Positions 46,421 to 55,522 of a DNA stretch of 64,000 nucleotides are shown in pieces. The stretch comes from Bettongia penicillata ogilbyi. Its lineage: Eukaryota > Chordata > Mammalia > Diprotodontia > Potoroidae. The translations under genes and the position numbers were made by a program. The DNA is taken from contig JAJHZJ010000121.1 in the NCBI GenBank assembly GCA_023548195.1, positions 372,001 through 436,000 on the forward strand, given 5' to 3'. The stretch's first letter is position 1; each line of letters opens with the position of its first letter. The notes under the pieces were generated by a model. It did no database searches and was not told the DNA's origin. It saw nothing but the letters and a program-made list of their open reading frames with translations.

Positions 46421-46598
46421 CTATTTTCCCTTTTTTATTTCTCTCCCATGCTTCCTTGCTTTGCATTGTGGTTGCATGCCATCTGCTGGTTTAACCCATG
46501 ATGGCTTGCTGCTCTGATATTCACCATGCCAAAATACCACTTCTATCACCATAATGCTACACCCTACTGTTCATTGCTTCCATGGTTCCCCTCCTGAA
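46421..46598 (+). promoter_or_regulatory. AG-exclusion zone with YGCY cluster before the 95-nt exon
   Basis: No AG occurs between the one at 46419-46420 and the acceptor AG at 46599-46600, a 178-nt AG-free run. A pyrimidine tract lies at its far end (about 46421-46446), consistent with a distant branch point. I count nine YGCY motifs in it, including paired TGCTGCT at about 46507-46513, and one TGCATG at 46473-46478. The arrangement parallels that before the 54-nt exon. Confidence 0.75.
46473..46478 (+). promoter_or_regulatory. TGCATG (RBFOX-type motif) upstream of the 95-nt exon
   Basis: The motif lies about 122 nt upstream of the exon, inside the AG-free zone and among YGCY motifs. Its position suggests a repressive role if it is used. 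Confidence 0.4.
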
Positions 46599-46600
46599 AG

Positions 46601-46695
46601 TACCCATGATGCACAGCGCTACGTCCGCCACTGTCTCTGCAGCAACAACTCCTGCAACAAGTGTCCCCTTCGCCACAACAGCCACAGCCAATCAG
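46601..46695 (+). CDS. MBNL2: MBNL2 95-nt alternative exon, frame-changing
   Basis: This 95-nt exon follows acceptor TCCTGAAAG and precedes donor GTTTGC. With the G carried over it reads [20 protein letters not shown], then [12 protein letters not shown], and ends in phase 0. The Thr/Ala/Ser-rich sequence matches the C-terminal region of MBNL2. Since 95 is not a multiple of three, inclusion or skipping changes the frame of the terminal exon and so the C-terminus. The donor GTTTGC is weak and the acceptor has no close pyrimidine tract. Upstream is a 178-nt AG-free, YGCY-rich zone. Confidence 0.93.
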
Positions 46696-47374
46696 GTTTG
46701 CTCCTTTTAAAGCTTTCTTTCACAAATCCCAAACTCTAAATGAGTGCTGATACTTTGAAAAAAAAATTCTCAATGAGAATTTTTTTTTTTTATCTTTATC
46801 CATCAAATTTTATTTTTAATGAGTTTATAGCAATCATTTATGGACAGGTTGCACTTATTTAGAGTTAACATTTACTGCAAATAATGATGTAGCTATGTTT
46901 TGTGTTGCACTGTTCGTTTTTGTACCTAATATTGTGTAATTAACCTGACAGGCTTAAATTTCTTTTAGTAGAGCATTGCCTCTCCAGTGGAATCAGAATT
47001 TCTATGTTAAAAGACGTCCAAACACACCATGGACTGTTTCAAACTGGTTATATTTTAAGGTTTTATCCACACAAAGTGAGGTATGGAACTGAGGCAACTA
47101 TTCAGTTAATTGAGACCCAGTGATCTGTTCTAGAGGAAAGGACTGTTCTTTTTTTAGAGCCTACTCTTTTTCCTCAGAAACAGATTTGAGGTGGGAGGGA
47201 AGTTTGGGAGGGGGAGGTGGTTAAATTTTCTGGCTTCATGGTTCACACTGATTATTACATAATCACTGGACTCTTCACATATTGTGTAGACATAGTCTTA
47301 CTTAACCATACATACAGTACTCTAAGAAAACTGTCATGCCACTTGGTTCATAAACACTCCATCCAATCTATCTT

Positions 47375-47451
47375 GACTAATTAGATCAGCTTGCTAGAAC
47401 ATGGTGCTAATAAGATTAAGGTCGTGAGTTCAGTCATGACTGGGGTGGCCA
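47375..47451 (+). pseudogene. tRNA-Ile(AAT)-like sequence, pseudogene or SINE head
   Basis: The stretch aligns along its length to a nuclear tRNA-Ile(AAT): D-arm TAGATCAG for TAGCTCAG, anticodon loop GTGCTAATAA with anticodon AAT at 47409-47411, AAGGTCGTGAGTTCAG for the variable loop and T-arm, and TGGCCA at the 3' end. The acceptor stem no longer pairs (GACTAAT at the 5' end) and the anticodon stem is damaged, so it is not a working gene. It may be a solitary tRNA pseudogene or the head of a tRNA-Ile-derived SINE. Confidence 0.6.
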
Positions 47452-48445
47452 GTTAGTTTCCCCCGACCCATAGGCACAGACTCTAGAATGAGTAGGAGAG
47501 TACTGATGGATGAACACAAGTCATGACCACTCTTGGAAAAACAACTCATAGCACATATTTTGCTGGTGGACATCTGCATAAAAGAAAGATAGGGCTTGCA
47601 AAGGCTCCTGTAGTAGTAGAATGGTATTGAGGAAAGGAGAGAGAGCCAGAGAGGGAGAGGGACAGAGGAACAGAGAGAGATTAAATGATGCAGAAAAATA
47701 ACAAAATGAGGAATTCTAATATAACCAAAATCAAAAGAATAAACCCACCCAATTACATTTACATGGAGGTTCCATCCCCAGTAGGAAAAAGGGCTGAGGA
47801 AAAAGGAGGGAGGGTGAAAGGAAACAAGGAGGACTGAACTAAGCAGAGCAGAGTTGTCGACAAACTATTTACAAGTTTATTGTAAGTATTAAGAATTACT
47901 TATCCTTCAACTCCTTTCTCTACCTCCCACACCATAAATTCCATTCATTCCCCAGAAAAAGTCTCCTAAACTCTCCAACCACCCACCAAAACAAAACAAT
48001 ATTTATGGAAAGTTCAAAGGCTAATTGAAGTAAAGTGGAGGATGAAAAAGTTCCATCCCAAATATACCTCCATCCCGAGAAGTTTTGGCTGCACCCCTGA
48101 AACAAGTACTCATCAAACAAGTCTATCTCACCTTGGTACACGTAGATAAATCACTTAGCTTTTCTGAGTTTCAGGAAAATGGGGGTCGTAATACTTGCAT
48201 TACCTAACCCACAACTTCATAGGTTCTTGTGAGGAAGGTACTTTACAAAATCTTAACAAATCAGATCAGAGTGGGGCCAGGGAGGAGGGAGTCAGGGGAG
48301 AGAAATTTGGGGCATATATTTGTGCTAATTTGGTATATGTTATATAGACTAAGAATCTCCAAAGAAAAGCTACCAACAAGTGCATAAATTATGGTTTTTC
48401 TGACACTTCTATTTGTCAGTATTCCATTGTCAGAGCTCTGTGTAA

Positions 48446-48448
<3 letters not shown>

Positions 48449-48488
<40 letters not shown>
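48449..48488. repeat. (CA)20 microsatellite
   Basis: Perfect CA run. The antisense Cys-Val open frame across it comes from the repeat. Confidence 0.97.
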
Positions 48489-48492
<4 letters not shown>

Positions 48493-48894
48493 CATTATGT
48501 AGCTTAGGACCAAGGTATGGGAGGACTATGTTTTACACTGCTGCCCAGATAGCCATTGTAAAATATATAAATTTAACTGGAAACAAGGAAACCCACTGGT
48601 GGAAAAACCAATATCTACTTTGTACCCTTTTTAGGGATAGTTTGCAAAAAAAAAAAAAAATAGCATAAATTCCAATATGTTCTGCTGTAGGAAGCAGATT
48701 TAGCAACTGTCAAGATCTAATTTATTTAAGTAAGACACTCCAGACTGAGGCAATTGATATCTGTTCTATACCATAAAATGATTCAGTTGCTTCAGTGATT
48801 TGGCTATCATATAGGAGTCCCCAGTAGAATAACAATTACTACATTAAAATCAGGCTTCAAAATATACAAGATAATTTCCCTAGAATAATAGCAT

Positions 48895-49065
48895 GAGCTA
48901 AGTAGTGCAAATATTGTTATCCTCATTGTTTTCAGGTAAGGAAATTGAGGCTTAGGAAAGTTAAATTCCTGCTGAAAGTTTCACAACCAGTGTCAAAATT
49001 GAGACTAAAACCCAATTCTCCTGACTTCAAGGTCAATATTTTTTATATCACACCACACTCCCAGA
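48895..49065 (-). repeat. MIR-like SINE
   Basis: 'ttcaggtaaggaaattgagg', 'gagactaaaacccaattctc', 'ctgacttcaaggtcaatatt', 'atatcacaccaca'. Confidence 0.6.
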
Positions 49066-49804
49066 TATTTCAAATAAGGTAAAATGAGACACGCACAAAA
49101 AAAGGGGAGTCTTTAGGTCAGATGGAACAAGCCAAACCATTGGCAGTTGGATCCAGTCTTCCTCAGTGGCTCCATACTACCTCAGCATTAGCTTTACTTA
49201 ATTAGTTTGTTGAAATTCAACACTTTCAGTCTAGCCAATTGCTCACTTGGGAAGAGTCTTTATCTCAGGTGAATCTGGTTCTAGATTCTGCGGGTCCAAC
49301 TTGTGATCTATGCATTATGCCTTTCCCTGTGTACAGGGAACTTGAAATTCTCAGCAAAATGAAACAAACAAAAACACCTTTTTGACAAATTTGTTGGCAC
49401 ATATTAAACTAGCTGGGTAGTTGGGTGTATCCTATTATATAACTGCTGCCAGGTCTGCTTTGTCTTTGTAGCCAAGCACAGTGTCTAGAACATTGGTCCT
49501 TAGCAAGAACTTGTTCAATTTGAGTGAGTTAAATAAAGTTAGCCAGCTTCAATCAATTAGTAATTGTAATTAAAACTGAATATGATTAATTCATTTAGCC
49601 TGAAAATATGGATTAATGGTCATGGGTCCTTCAACTGAAAAACTTAAACCTGATTTAGAAGGATTTTTCTCCCTCCAAAATGATAATCATATGAAGGTAG
49701 CCTGTATTGTTTTGTCATGGTAAAAATCAGAAGATAAAAAGGCCTTTATTTTCTTATCTTGAAAATGATTAGAAAACTTTTTAAGATGGGAGAGTGGCAG
49801 TAAA

Positions 49805-50045
49805 GAGGAAATGGTGCTACATTTAGAGTCCAAGACCCTGGATTCTCTTCCGGGCTCTGCTAACACAGACCTCTATGACCGTGAACAAATCAGTTCCCCT
49901 CTGTGGGCTTCAATTCCTATTCTATAAAATAGGAATAGTGAGTGTAATACCTACCTCACAGAGTTGTTGTAAAGACCAAGTGAGATAGTAAGTGTAAAAT
50001 GCTTTGCAAGCCATCAGACACTCTATAAACATTGACTGTTATTAT
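49805..50045 (+). repeat. tRNA-headed MIR-like SINE, near full length
   Basis: 'ggattctcttccgggctctg', 'cagttcccctctgtgggctt', 'aatacctacctcacagagtt', 'aaatgctttgcaagccatca', 'ctataaacattgactgttat'. Confidence 0.75.
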
Positions 50046-50517
50046 GATAAGCTACTTTCCAAGAGTACAATGAGGTTTGAGATTCACTAAAGGAAGGTTA
50101 AGGTATAGATAGATAATTTTGTAATCTAGTGCATTTTCATGTCTGACAAATACTTTACACTTCATGGTAAAAGATTCTAACCCAGATAACTTTTCTTGTA
50201 TGTAATATCTAAAGACATACTCTCAGTGTCAACTGCATGCTGTTGAAAGGCAGTTGAATAGAAAATGTCAAAAGCCTTTACCATCTGAAGTTCTTACATT
50301 TCACAACAATAGGTCCCTGCCCATTACACTAATGGCTCTTTTCAGGATCCTCCTGGCTTCAGAGTGATTATCAATAGTAACTGTTGCTCTTTCCCTCCCA
50401 GCTTGATTTAGTTATTTTTTTTCTTTTGCTCATTAAAGGGACTATTCCCTGATTACTTCTTAAAGAGACCTATTCACTACCTCACTGTAAGTGAGTACCT
50501 GAATAGGCCAAGGTCTT

Positions 50518-50705
50518 CCATTGCATCCTGGGCCTTTTCTAGTCATCCGGATGAATATCTGGTCACTGGATTCAGATGGCTCAGGAGGGGAAAGTGAGGC
50601 TGGTGACCTTGCACAGTCTTCCCTCACTCAAAACAAAGTCAAGTGCAAGTCATATCATCATTTCTCTGATGTCATGGTCTTCTTCAGAAACGAAGGATAA
50701 ACAGA
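50518..50705 (-). repeat. Third copy of the SINE forming the inverted repeat
   Basis: Same orientation as arm 2 of the inverted repeat at 21285-21387. 'aagtgaggctggtgaccttg' to 'gatgtcatggtcttcttcag' match with several substitutions and indels. It extends further, with 'atctggtcactggattcaga' matching the part beyond arm 1. Confidence 0.75.
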
Positions 50706-51154
50706 GACTTACTGGTAGATTGTCCTATGCCACAAATACCTAATACCACAAATCTCATCCACTATTCATTTCATGAAAAAAAATATATTTTTTAAATATA
50801 AAAATATAAAATATATTTTCTACTAGACTGAGAAGTCCTATAGCCAATCACACCCAAGTTCCTATTTTAAGCCTTTTATTCTGGGGAAAGATGACTGGAG
50901 TTCACAGTTTTTCTATCTGCATAGCCCTGGAGCATCGGAGAAGGGCAGACCACATGCCCTGCAATAACAGATCCAATTGGCAGGGTTGAAAGATCACTGA
51001 AATTGTGTTATTTTAAGAAATAATTTGTTATGAATTTTAAACAGTAAAACCAAGTGGCAATACATTTGTAAGTAGATAAAGTTTTTAAAAAAATATAATT
51101 TCCATAAATAAGTATACATAACAACCTATCAGTGGTTCTCTATTTCCTTCCTTT

Positions 51155-51480
51155 TCCATTGTCTTTGTTCCAGTCACTCCTGTATTTGAATATACATTTT
51201 TCCTTTTATATAATCATAGGGGGTGTGTTCACTGTTCTTTTGGCACAGTTTTCTTCATGTTTTAATATGATTTTTTCCATATTTCTTTGTATTCTTTGTA
51301 TTTTATCATTCCTAATTGCATTATAGAATTTACTTACTTTAAAGTCAGCAACATTCTAATAATTTATTCAGTCATTTCCCTATCTACTGAACTCTAAAGT
51401 TGCTTCTAGGTCATTTTCCAACTATCAAATACTAAGGTTGCTTTTGCAATTGCAAATAATGCTACTAGACATATTATTTT
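51155..51480 (-). mobile_element. L1-like 3' region fragment, decayed
   Basis: 'gcattatagaatttacttac', 'cagtcatttccctatctact', 'gcaattgcaaataatgctac' resemble the antisense L1 ORF2 end seen at 25790-25880 but are more diverged. Confidence 0.45.
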
Positions 51481-51561
51481 TTAAAAAGTAAAAGTAGTAA
51501 CAGCCTGGCAGTATACAGCGATTAATTTTGCATTGTGATTGACATAAAAGTAGTCATTTTC

Positions 51562-51681
51562 CTACATTTTAGTGGATTTGCAGATTCTTTCCTTGAGGAG
51601 TGTCTCTTTCCACTTGCCATCTGAGTGCCAGGTCTTGATGAGGAAAGTAGCTCCTGTTTGGTCTTCAGTTGTGACATATAC
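51562..51681 (-). other. Unassigned 39-codon open segment with splice-acceptor-like start
   Basis: On the minus strand, after CTTCTTTTTGTAG, 39 codons run to a TAG: VYVTTEDQTGATFLIKTWHS, DGKWKETLLKERICKSTKM. It has no start codon and is preceded by an in-frame stop, so it would need splicing. Its composition looks more protein-like than neighbouring frames. I do not recognise the sequence. It may be part of a decayed retrocopy or chance. Confidence 0.2.
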
Positions 51682-51964
51682 CTACAAAAAGAAGCAGAAT
51701 GAATTTGGTTGCCTTTCTGATTTTTCTTTTTGTTTTTTTAACTAATATTTGACAAGTTCAATTCAATTCAATATTAAGTGCTTACTGTTTTAAATAGCAT
51801 TTTTAGCCCAATTCTGGTGCATTTTTTGATCCTACATAATAAACTAGGCATTATTAACTACAAATTATTCAGAAAGTAGCAGTTCCTTTCCTGTGAAAGT
51901 TCCTCATCCTAGCTGAGATAAGAAGCCACAAATTCACTGAATCTTAGTATTAAAAGGGATCATC

Positions 51965-52095
51965 TGGTCTAGGAACTCTTGTTTTTGTGTCATAGACCCC
52001 TTTGGTAGTCTGGTGCATAAATAAAACACAATAGCATTGCAAAGGAAACCAATTATAATGAAATTATCAAAAAAAAATTTAAGATCATGGACCCC
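51965..52095 (-). repeat. Old interspersed repeat, relative of the copy at 13894
   Basis: 'gtcatagacccctttggtag', 'ggaaaccaattataatgaaa', 'gatcatggaccccatattaa' and 'gaatctgtaat' are the reverse-orientation counterpart. Confidence 0.5.
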
Positions 52096-52109
52096 ATATT
52101 AAGAATCTG

Positions 52110-52400
52110 TAATCTCATCCAACCAGTTCTTCACCAAAATCCCATCAACACCCATTCTAAGAGCCACTCAGCCTCCAAATTAAAAACAAACAGAAGAAGT
52201 CTCCACTGCTGATATACCCATGTAGAAACCCATTCTGGTTTCAGGTAGCTCTAATTAGTAAGTTGTTCCTTGCATTAAACCAGATGTTCTGAGCAACATC
52301 TATTAATTGTCCTTTATGTCTGGGCAGTATAAGTCTAATCCTTTTTCACTATGAAAAGCCAGTATATAAAGACGGCTGTCATGTCCATCTCTAAGCCCAG
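52110..52400 (-). repeat. L3/CR1 LINE fragment
   Basis: 'ggtagctctaattagtaagt', 'tgttccttgcattaaaccag', 'ggcagtataagtctaatcct' and 'agacggctgtcatgtcc' follow the antisense CR1/L3 3' region. Confidence 0.65.
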
Positions 52401-52559
52401 TTTGAGAGAGCAAGCTTCTTCTCATCCTCTCTCCCACACAATGAATATGGATGGAATTCCCCAAGGCTGTCATAGCTTCTTTTTCTTCCCTGCACTTTCT
52501 CCCTTGGTGTGCTCATCTGTTTCCATAGTTTCCATCATCATCTCTAGTTAGCTAGCTGT

Positions 52560-53025
52560 TACCCTTGCACAGCGTTTCACCTTTGGCCTTTATGCCTTTG
52601 CTCAACTGATCTCCCATATCTGAAAAGCATCCCTTCTTCCCTTTACTTCAGAGAATCCCTAAGCCTTCTTTGAAAGCAAATGCAGGTGCCACCTTCAACA
52701 AGAGGGCTTCCCTGACTTATCCCTTCCTCCATTCGTCCCCTCTCACACTTGAAATTACCCCCATCTTATTATTTACATTCTTATGTACCTACTAAATATT
52801 TTTTTAAATTATTTGTTTTCAATTTTCTACAATCACTTCCATATAAGCTTATATTTTTCCCCATCTCCCCCCTTCCCTCCCCTTCCATCTTCTAAATTTT
52901 TCTAGTAGAAAATTAGCTTCTTGAAGGGAAAAACCATTCTGTTTTTCTTTTTTGTATCCACAATCCCAAACACAATCCCATATACAACAGGAGATTAATA
53001 AATGTTTGTTGAATTTTATGGTATT
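52560..53025 (+). repeat. L2 LINE 3' segment split by an L1 tail
   Basis: Sense L2: 'ctttatgcctttgctcaact', 'agggcttccctgacttatcc', then the insert at 52801-52895, then 'aattagcttcttgaagggaa' and 'gattaataaatgtttgttga'. Confidence 0.8.
52801..52895 (-). mobile_element. Short L1 3' tail insertion
   Basis: 'tttcaattttctacaatcac', 'ttatatttttccccatctcc' and the C-rich run match, antisense, the L1 3' tail seen in sense at 14976-15083. It sits inside the L2 copy. Confidence 0.65.
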
Positions 53026-53034
53026 TTTGCAGGC

Positions 53035-54500
53035 CCTTCACCATCTACATCACATTCCTCTGGACATACTCCACTTTATGAAACTCAGAATGGAACACAG
53101 TAATCCGGATGAACTCTGTTGAGGGCAGAGTACATTATCATCTCCTTCATTCTGGATGAATGAGATTGAGTAGCACAGGGCCAAAGACAGATCCCTGAGA
53201 TCCTTCCTTAAAGACCTACTTTCACATTAACCCACTGACCCATGATGACCCGTTAATTACTAAATTTTTTAATGTAATCATTCTACCATATCTGAGTTTA
53301 TCTAAAAATACTGTCATCTAGCCCACAGTTCTCTGTCTCAGACACAATGAATTCATGAGACAATTTGTTGATTTTTTCCCTCTGAAATTCAGACTTTATC
53401 ATCAGCATTATCCTAATTTAATCACCCTTTTAAAAAGAAAAAAAACAGTAAAGAAAGTTAATCTTTGAATTGTATTCTTAATAAAACCATGCTGGCTCTT
53501 AATCACTCTCTTCCTTTGTAGTGCACTTAAATAATCTCTTTAGTATCAGTCAGGTAATTTTGCCAAAAATGGAAATGATGTTTAACAGCGTATCACTTGT
53601 ATCTTTTGCCCTTTGCCAGTACCGTGGTACCTCTCTCATTATTCTTGATCTTTCAGCAATTACATCTGCCAGTTTCAGGACCCGGAGATGTAGCTTTAGT
53701 TCAACTGAGCCTGGAGACTTAAACTTGTTAAGAACAATTAACAACCTTCATAAATCTTAGACTGCTATACCTTTTGGATCATTTTTGTTTTTCCTTCCCC
53801 ATATAATAATTTTCCACGGAAGAGAAAATAGAAGTCAAGTAAGAGTTGTTGAGTATATCCATGTATCTATATAAGCCCATCAGCCTCAAACAATGATCCT
53901 ACATTCCTATCCTTTCTTTGATTTCTCTCTTGCCCCCACCTCAGCTTAAAAAAAATCCTTTTACTTGTCCTTAGCAAGCACTGCCTCAGTGTATTCTGGG
54001 TTTTTCATTCTGCTGATAACTATACTTACAAAACCAGGCTAATCTTTTGTGTTTATGTGACATTACTCATTTCTATGTCCATCTTCTGTTTATGTCTTTT
54101 TTAAAATATAAAGTGGTCAGTTAGCTTCCTGTCAGTGACATTAAACTAATGTAGATAGCTCTCCTTGCCCCCTCCTTACTGGAATAACTTTTATCTTTAG
54201 AATTATTGAGAACTTCCTATCCCCTGTCTGTCTTGAATCTACTTCCCATATAAAATTTTAGGTCATTGGATCCTCCCTATTTTTTCTCTGAATCCCTTTA
54301 AGTCAGTTTTCCCCAAATTGAGTGTGCATCAAAATATCCCACGTTTTCTCTCTGTCATGAGTTCTAAAGTATAATGACCTTTAGTCCTTCCACATCCCCC
54401 CCACAAAAATTTCTTTACTTGGGCAATCTATTTTTCCCTTTTAGTCAGAATCAGATCAAGAATCTTCCTTTTAGCTACCAGGAGAGACTGGAAAGTTAAG
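53035..54500 (-). repeat. Long L3/CR1 LINE copy
   Basis: Antisense order along 1.4 kb: 'cattcctctggacatactcc', 'cagagtacattatcatctcc', 'aaagacagatccctgagatc', 'aataaaaccatgctggctct', 'tggtacctctctcattattc', 'cagcaattacatctgccagt', 'ggacccggagatgtagcttt'. This is the reverse-transcriptase-to-3' region, with frames broken. Antisense frames inside it are not genes. Confidence 0.75.
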
Positions 54501-55204
54501 GGAGTATAAAAGGCATCTCCCAGCACTCAAGAGACTTTTTTAGGGAATTCATTGGTATAATTGTAAAGGAAGTCACTGGATGAGGATTTTGTCTCCAAGC
54601 TACCAGCAAACTTGAATATTCACAGCAGTAAATCAAGCAGCCGAGAAGAGAGAGCCAAGGGTTTGAAGCCATTAAGAAAAAGGGGTTCAAAAACATAATA
54701 GTTAAAACTCAGTGTTTCTTTAAATCTTACTCTGCCCATTCATCTTTTGTATATTTGTTGATTTTTAACATTGTTATCGTTTCCTTCTTAAGTAAATAAT
54801 TCTGTTTTTGAAAAGGGTAATTAGATGGAAAAGTTTATCTTCCTCAATTCAGGTTTTTAAGGCTATGTTCAAAATGTTACTTCTTACTTGGTAGCAAAAT
54901 GCTCTAATTGCAGTTAAAGTACCAGACGGACACAAAATGCTATATTTGAAAGTCTAAATATACAAAGTGATTAAAGTGGTATGAATACTGCAGGAAAAAA
55001 TGCTGTAGGATAAGGTGGAAGAGGCAAGAGGTGGGAATTATTTAATTTTGAAAGATAGAAGTGAGACTCTCGTGCTGTTTACCATTTTCCTTCTTCCAGT
55101 TGATCACCCGTGTACTCAGACATGGCAGCATTTCCTGAAGAGCTCTGGCATTGATGGCAAACTAATCTGGCCACCAACATTTAAAAAACTCTATATATGG
55201 TACA

Positions 55205-55385
55205 CCACAAACCACACATTAGAGCTGACTGGAATGTCAAATCATCTAGCTTAGCCCCTTATTTTACAGTTGAGGAAATAGAAGCCCAGAGAGACAGGGT
55301 GATGTTCACACAAGGTCACACAGCTGGTTAGTGGAAGAGCCAAGACAAGAATTCCCAACATTCTTTCTTCCACACCACACATTAG
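55205..55385 (-). repeat. MIR-like SINE
   Basis: 'ttattttacagttgaggaaa', 'cacaaggtcacacagctggt', 'gccaagacaagaattcccaa', 'ttcttccacaccaca'. Confidence 0.7.
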
Positions 55386-55487
55386 TCTATTATTTTTCCA
55401 GAGACTTTTAAGTGCCATTGCAGTTCTGTTATTATATGCAACCTCCTCCTGTAACCCACCTCCCATCCTCTTACACGTGTGCACGCA

Positions 55488-55489
<2 letters not shown>

Positions 55490-55519
<30 letters not shown>
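55490..55519. repeat. (CA)n microsatellite
   Basis: Perfect CA run of about 15 units followed by AACAACAAC. Confidence 0.95.

Positions 55520-55522
<3 letters not shown>

Larger units (their letters stand above)
45279..46600 (+). other. 1.3-kb intron between the 36-nt and 95-nt exons
   Basis: AT-rich with no recognisable repeat over 1.3 kb. Its last 178 nt are the AG-free, YGCY-rich zone. Being repeat-free between two alternative exons, it is a candidate for regulatory constraint. Confidence 0.7.
16275..46695 (+). other. MBNL2: MBNL2 gene, internal part (seven coding exons and their introns)
   Basis: Seven exons on the plus strand join in one frame into the middle and C-terminal part of a muscleblind-like protein, a CCCH zinc-finger RNA-binding protein that controls alternative splicing and RNA localisation. 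I favour MBNL2 over its paralogues because the second exon reads [20 protein letters not shown] and [20 protein letters not shown] and the fifth reads [20 protein letters not shown], which match what I know of MBNL2; MBNL1 and MBNL3 differ strongly there. Exon sizes 54, 36 and 95 nt match the small alternative exons of the family. The start-codon exon (about 58 residues, ZnF1 and the first Cys of ZnF2) is upstream of the window, and no terminal exon was found downstream. The gene therefore extends beyond both edges. Confidence 0.95.

Noticed and set aside
48261..48485. Cys-Val-rich minus-strand frame
   Set aside because: Caused by the CA microsatellite.
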